Assembly (NCBI RefSeq): GCF_019798055.1
Contig: NZ_JAHOPH010000002.1
Span: forward strand, 124,001-188,000
Direction: 5' to 3'
Origin: Salsipaludibacter albus
Lineage (GTDB): Bacteria > Actinomycetota > Nitriliruptoria > Nitriliruptorales > Nitriliruptoraceae
DNA: 64,000 bases
Under the pieces are notes generated by a model that worked only from the letters and a program-made list of their open reading frames with translations, made no database searches and was not told where the DNA came from. Numbering within the stretch: the first letter of the stretch is position 1; every line of letters starts with the position of its first letter. A program made the translations under genes and the position numbers. Shown in pieces: positions 60,370 through 64,000 of the stretch.

Positions 60370-62190
60370 ATGGACGACTACCCGGACATCGCGGAGCTGG
60401 CGCTGGTCGGCGACTGCCACTCGGCTGCCCTGGTCGGGCTCGACGGCGGGGTCGAGTGGTGCTGCTTCCGGCGCTTCGACGCCCCGCCGGTGTTCGCCCC
60501 TCTGCTGGATCGCCGACGAGGTGGACGGTGCCTGGTCACGACCGTGGGGGAGCACACGACCACGCGTGCCTACGAGCCGGACACGAACGTGCTCCGCACG
60601 ACGTTCGAGGCGCCGGACGGCGTGCTGGAGGTCGTCGACGCCTTCGTGGTGGACGACACGCGGGCCAGTGGGTCGACGGGCGAGGTCGAGCCGCACATGC
60701 AGCTGGTGCGCTGGGCACGGTGCGTGGAGGGACGCGTCGAGCTCGAGGTCGACGTGCAGCCTCGCTTCGAGTACGGGCTCACGAGGCCGCGGATCGACCT
60801 TGTGGACGACGGACTGGTCACGGTGACCGGTGGTCCGGACGCACTGGTCGTCACATCGGACTTGCCCTTGGAGTCGGCCGACGCCACCGGCTGCGTGGCC
60901 CGCGAACGCCTCACGACCGGCGACGTGCGCTTCCTGAGCATCGAGTACCAGCGTCCGCACCAGTTGGAGGTGCGGCCACGCTCGCGCGACGAGATCGAGC
61001 AGCGACTCGACGGGACCCGGCGGTTCTGGCGACGCTGGTCGTCGCGGATCGGTTACGACGGTCCCCATCGCGACGCCGTGGTCCGCAGCGCCCTGGTCCT
61101 GAAAGCACTCACCAACGCGCCGACAGGTGCCATCGTGGCCGCCCCGACCACATCGCTGCCGGAAGCACCGTCCGGCGGACGGTCCTGGGACTACCGCTAC
61201 ACGTGGCTGCGCGACACGGCGCTGATCCTGGATGCCCTGTTCGCACTCGGCCTGGTCGACGAGGGCGAGGCGTTCGCGGCCTGGTTGCAACGCACGACGG
61301 CCGGTCGGGCCCACGACCTGCAGCCGTTGTACGGGGTCGGTGGCGAACGGCTCCTGCACGAGTGGGAACTGGACGGCCTGGCCGGCTATCGGTCGGCTCC
61401 CGTCCGGATCGGCAACGCCGCCTCCCAGCAGTTCCAACTGGACGTCCACGGCGAGCTGGTCGACGCGGTGTGGCGCCTGCATCGGCACGGCGGACAGGTG
61501 GACCGTGGGCTGTGGGCGTTCGTCAAGGAGGTCGCGGACGTCATCACCGAACGATGGGACCAGCCCGACCAGGGCATCTGGGAGGTCCGCGGCCGTCCCC
61601 GGCACTTCGTGTCGTCCAAGGTCTTCGCCTGGATCGGCCTCGCCCGTGCCGCCTCCATGGCGACTGACCTGGAACCGGACCTGGACACCACGGAGTGGGA
61701 GGACGCCGCCGCGGCCGTCCGCAACGACGTGGCGGAGCGCGGGGTGGATCCCGACAGCGGGGCGCTGACGCGCTCGTACGACGACGATGCGGCCGACGCG
61801 GCCAACCTGGTCGCGGTGCTCGAGGGCTTCCCGGACGAGGACGGGTCGATCCTGCCCGCGACGGTCGACCGGGTCCTCGAGGAGTTGTCGGCGGCCGAGG
61901 GGTTGGTCCACCGCTACCGGGTCGACGACGGGATCGACCACGATGAGGGGGCCTTCGTGATCTGCTCGTTCTGGCTGGTCTCGGCGCTGGCCGCCGTGGG
62001 CGAGGTCGAGCGGGCCCATGAGCGGTTCACGGCGATCCTGGACCACGCCAACGACGTGGGACTGCTGAGCGAGGAGGTCGATCCCGACGACGGCGCGCTG
62101 CTGGGCAACTTCCCCCAGGCATTCAGCCATGCTGGCCTGGTCCAGGCGGCACTGGACCTCGCCGCTGCGGACGGGCGGGGAGCCGCATGA
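60370..62190 (+). CDS. glycoside hydrolase family 15 (glucoamylase/trehalase-like)
   Basis: A 606-residue GH15 enzyme. The N-terminal beta-sandwich has ALVGDCHSAALVGLDGGVEW and CCFRRFDAPPVFAPLLD. The (alpha/alpha)6 catalytic barrel (about 230-600) has RSWDYRYTWLRDTALIL, the general-acid region GIWEVRGRPRHFVSSKVFAW (Glu) and the base region LLSEEVDPDDGALLGNFPQA (Glu). This build fits bacterial GH15 enzymes acting on trehalose or maltooligosaccharides. It has no signal peptide, so it is cytoplasmic. The ATG at 60370 is chosen at the start of homology (MDDYPDIAELALVG); upstream in-frame codons are possible. Confidence 0.9.
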   Translation: MDDYPDIAELALVGDCHSAALVGLDGGVEWCCFRRFDAPPVFAPLLDRRRGGRCLVTTVGEHTTTRAYEPDTNVLRTTFEAPDGVLEVVDAFVVDDTRASGSTGEVEPHMQLVRWARCVEGRVELEVDVQPRFEYGLTRPRIDLVDDGLVTVTGGPDALVVTSDLPLESADATGCVARERLTTGDVRFLSIEYQRPHQLEVRPRSRDEIEQRLDGTRRFWRRWSSRIGYDGPHRDAVVRSALVLKALTNAPTGAIVAAPTTSLPEAPSGGRSWDYRYTWLRDTALILDALFALGLVDEGEAFAAWLQRTTAGRAHDLQPLYGVGGERLLHEWELDGLAGYRSAPVRIGNAASQQFQLDVHGELVDAVWRLHRHGGQVDRGLWAFVKEVADVITERWDQPDQGIWEVRGRPRHFVSSKVFAWIGLARAASMATDLEPDLDTTEWEDAAAAVRNDVAERGVDPDSGALTRSYDDDAADAANLVAVLEGFPDEDGSILPATVDRVLEELSAAEGLVHRYRVDDGIDHDEGAFVICSFWLVSALAAVGEVERAHERFTAILDHANDVGLLSEEVDPDDGALLGNFPQAFSHAGLVQAALDLAAADGRGAA

Positions 62191-62221
62191 CGACGCCGGA
62201 CCTGGTCGACGCCCGGTGGAT

Positions 62222-62248
62222 GTTTCCGGAGCGTCCGGGGCGGGGTAC
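62222..62248 (+). promoter_or_regulatory. SigB/SigF-type promoter, GTTT-N17-GGGTAC
   Basis: GTTT 62222-62225, 17-base spacer, GGGTAC 62243-62248. It lies 29 bp before the SDR ATG. Confidence 0.6.
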
Positions 62249-62277
62249 CCCCCGGGTGGTCGAGAGGGAGAGATGCC

Positions 62278-63327
62278 ATGCACGAACACGAGACCGTCGT
62301 CGTGACCGGTGCCTCGGCAGGGGTGGGGCGTGCGGTCGCCGTCCGCTTCGCCCGCGACGGGTGCCGGGTGGGCCTGCTCGCACGTGGACGGGCCGGCCTG
62401 GAGGGTGCCTCCCGCGAGGTCCGCGACGCCGGGGGGCAGGCCCACCCCGTGGTCACCGACGTCGCGGACCCCGCGGCGGTCGAGGCAGCCGCCGACGAGG
62501 TCACGGACCGGTTCGGTGACATCGACGTGTGGGTCAACAACGCCATGGTCACGGTCTACGGCCGGTTCTGGGACCTGTCGCCGGAGGAGTTCCAACGGGT
62601 GGTCGAGGTCACGTTCCTCGGGTCAGCCTGGGGCCTGCAGGCGGCCCTCCGCCGGATGCGTCCGCGCGACGAGGGGACGATCGTGCAGGTCGGCTCGGCC
62701 CTCGGATCCAGGGGCATCCCCCTGCAATCGGCCTACTGCGCGTCCAAGCACGCACTCAACGGGATGCTGGACTCGGTGCGCACGGAGCTGGCCAGCAGCG
62801 GCAGTGCGGTCCACCTCGGGATCGTGCAGTTGCCTGCACTCGACACGCCCCAGTTCACCTGGGGACGCAGCAAGCTCGACGCCCATCCCCAGCCAGTCCC
62901 ACCGATCTTCCGGCCCGAGGTCGCGGCAGACGCGATCCACCACGTCGCGCGCACCCGTCGTCGCGAGGCCTGGGTCGGGTCGTCGACGGTGCAGACCATC
63001 CTCGGCAGTCGCCTGTCCACCGCCGCCATGGACACCTACCTCGCGCGGACGGGCGTGGATGCCCAGCGGGCGGACCACCTCGACGACACGGGCCGGGCCG
63101 ACAACCTGTTCGCGCCGGCGGACGACCACGAGGACGCAGGCACCGCCGGGCCCTTCGGTGACCGGTCGCGTGACCACAGCGCCCAGTGGTCGCTCGACCG
63201 CCACCGGGCGGGGATCCTGGCGTCACTCGCGGTCGCCGTGTCGGGGGCACTCGCGGCATGGGGCTTGGCACGGCCGGGTCGACCGGCGCGCTCGCCGCGT
63301 GCGGACCGGTCCGGCGTCCTGGCATGA
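62278..63327 (+). CDS. SDR family oxidoreductase with C-terminal membrane anchor
   Basis: A 349-residue short-chain dehydrogenase. VVTGASAGVGRAVAVRFARD is the NAD(P) loop, DVWVNNAMVTVYG the adenine-ring/Asn motif, VQVGSALGSRGIPLQSAYCA the Ser and Tyr region, with Lys in SKHAL. Beyond the ~250-residue core it has a polar linker and a hydrophobic segment (about 318-338) likely to anchor it. The SDR at 19338-20321 is built the same way, so the two are paralogues. GAGAGAG lies six bases before the ATG. A SigB-type promoter lies upstream. The substrate is unknown. Confidence 0.85.
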   Translation: MHEHETVVVTGASAGVGRAVAVRFARDGCRVGLLARGRAGLEGASREVRDAGGQAHPVVTDVADPAAVEAAADEVTDRFGDIDVWVNNAMVTVYGRFWDLSPEEFQRVVEVTFLGSAWGLQAALRRMRPRDEGTIVQVGSALGSRGIPLQSAYCASKHALNGMLDSVRTELASSGSAVHLGIVQLPALDTPQFTWGRSKLDAHPQPVPPIFRPEVAADAIHHVARTRRREAWVGSSTVQTILGSRLSTAAMDTYLARTGVDAQRADHLDDTGRADNLFAPADDHEDAGTAGPFGDRSRDHSAQWSLDRHRAGILASLAVAVSGALAAWGLARPGRPARSPRADRSGVLA

Positions 63328-63370
63328 CGAGCCGTTGCGGGCGGGCACGGACCCGAGCGCCGACGTCGGC

Positions 63371-63589
63371 TCAGCCCCCGGCGTCCTCGTCGTCCCGATC
63401 GCGTGCCTCGGCCAGGGACGACGGTGCGTCCACGTATTCGGCGTGGGCACCGTCGTCGCGTTCGGCCAGCGTGGCCTTGTCGGACGGTGTCGGCTGGTCG
63501 GGCCGGGCGGCGGGGTCGTGCTTGTCCCGGGTCACGGGGGGATCCTCCTCGGCCTCGTCGTCCGGACGGCGGTCACGATCGTTGGTCAC
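63371..63589 (-). CDS. small acidic disordered protein, unknown
   Basis: A 72-residue, highly charged protein (MTNDRDRRPDDEAEEDPPVT and onwards) with almost no hydrophobic residues until DAPSSLAEARDR. It is probably intrinsically disordered. No family is recognised. The start is a GTG at 63589 with AGGAG eight bases upstream, which is the main support for the gene being real. Similar short acidic proteins are common in GC-rich actinobacteria, and some are stress-induced. Confidence 0.55.
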   Translation of the reverse strand: MTNDRDRRPDDEAEEDPPVTRDKHDPAARPDQPTPSDKATLAERDDGAHAEYVDAPSSLAEARDRDDEDAGG

Positions 63590-63677
63590 GGGGCTGCTCC
63601 TGGTCGCTGGCCATGGTGGCCCGGCGTGGTGCGAGACGACCCGGCCGGACGGGCGGGTCGGGTGGGGGACTCGCCGG

Positions 63678-64000
63678 TCACTCGCCCGGCGTCCGGAGGT
63701 CGGGGACCGGGTCCTCGACCTCGTCGAACTCCCGGCCGACCAGCCGGTTGCCCAGCCAGGCGTGCAGGATCACGAGCTCCGCGATGACCACGCCCAGCGT
63801 GGCCAGCCGCAGGTCGGACTCGGACACCCCCGCGAGCCCCGTCGTGAAGGACAACGCGAGCGCCACCCCCGATGCCAGGGCGAGCAGGGCGGCGAGGTCC
63901 ATCCAGCGACCGCTGCGGCGTGGCGGCAGGGCCACCAGGGCCACGCCCAGCCCGACGGCGGCCAACGCGCTCAGCACGAACGCCAGGCGCAGCCAGGCCG
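63678..64000 (-). CDS. small membrane protein, 5' end outside window
   Basis: At least 107 residues visible. Hydrophobic helices (AWLRLAFVLSALAAVGLGVA, DLAALLALASGVALALSFTT, ATLGVVIAELVILHAWLG) are followed by a polar C-terminus (NRLVGREFDEVEDPVPDL). The frame stays open, with membrane-like codons, through the right edge, so the GTG at 63977 is probably not the true start. No family is recognised. Confidence 0.6.
   Translation of the reverse strand, partial: AWLRLAFVLSALAAVGLGVALVALPPRRSGRWMDLAALLALASGVALALSFTTGLAGVSESDLRLATLGVVIAELVILHAWLGNRLVGREFDEVEDPVPDLRTPGE

Overview
The window is a 64 kb stretch of chromosome from a very GC-rich bacterium, almost certainly a member of the Actinomycetota. 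The basis is the strong G/C third-position bias, frequent GTG starts, an actinobacterial-type QcrC/QcrA/QcrB complex, a SigB/SigF-family sigma factor, and the DUF7144, DUF1269, DUF3618 and TIGR02587/TIGR02588 families. The mix would fit a deep-branching group such as the Nitriliruptoria, but that placement is only a guess. I see no rRNA, tRNA, CRISPR array, insertion sequence or prophage. Genes are tightly packed, and most operon joints are 4-bp ATGA/GTGA or 1-bp TGATG stop/start overlaps.

Layout. 1-4.3 kb: end of a glutamate decarboxylase, small membrane proteins (YrhK-like, DUF1269, DUF7144), an FMN alpha-hydroxyacid dehydrogenase and a GAF-ANTAR regulator. 4.5-11.8 kb: a glycan locus with a nucleotide-sugar-type epimerase, five glycosyltransferases and a sulfotransferase. 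12-17 kb: a small helical protein, an ion channel, the TIGR02587/02588 membrane pair and a SigB/F-family sigma factor followed by a possible degenerate RsbW-like protein. 17-23 kb: large-subunit catalase, an SDR and zinc alcohol dehydrogenase pair, and a divergent CYP152-type peroxygenase P450. 23-27 kb: an operon of a second RsbW-like protein, an ATP-grasp protein and a CocE/NonD hydrolase. 27-30.5 kb: a molybdopterin formate dehydrogenase with its DUF1641 partner. 30.6-36.3 kb: a pseudokinase-REC-ANTAR protein, a CheB-CheR-PAS-histidine kinase fusion and a lone receiver. 36.4-39.7 kb: an envelope operon (holin-like, DUF3618, YihY/BrkB). 39.8-44 kb: a FAD/Rieske oxidoreductase, an FNT channel, a three-gene unknown operon and a general-stress membrane protein. 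44-52 kb: cytochrome bc1 (qcrCAB) facing a caa3-type oxidase operon (ctaC, ctaD, ctaE, an unknown membrane gene, ctaG). 52-64 kb: a cation/proton antiporter, a PoxB-like / enolase-superfamily / FAD-FeS dehydrogenase operon, a DUF421 protein, a GH15 hydrolase, an SDR and two small genes.

The unifying signal is a promoter pattern. At least 17 sites read GTTT, then 15-17 bases, then GGG(A/T)A or a close variant, and 16 of the 18 listed are GTTTG. They sit just upstream of most transcription units, on both strands, including four back-to-back divergent pairs. This matches the known SigB/SigF-type promoter (GTTT...GGGWA), and a sigma factor of that family is encoded in the window. Read this way, the window looks like a dense general-stress and stationary-phase region: peroxide defence, peroxygenase and dehydrogenases, envelope and glycan functions, ion transport and respiration. 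The sigma gene itself lacks that motif. It has a TTGACA-type promoter followed at a fixed distance by an 18-base leader element, and the same arrangement recurs once more, in front of an operon of three unknown proteins at 42.5-43.3 kb.
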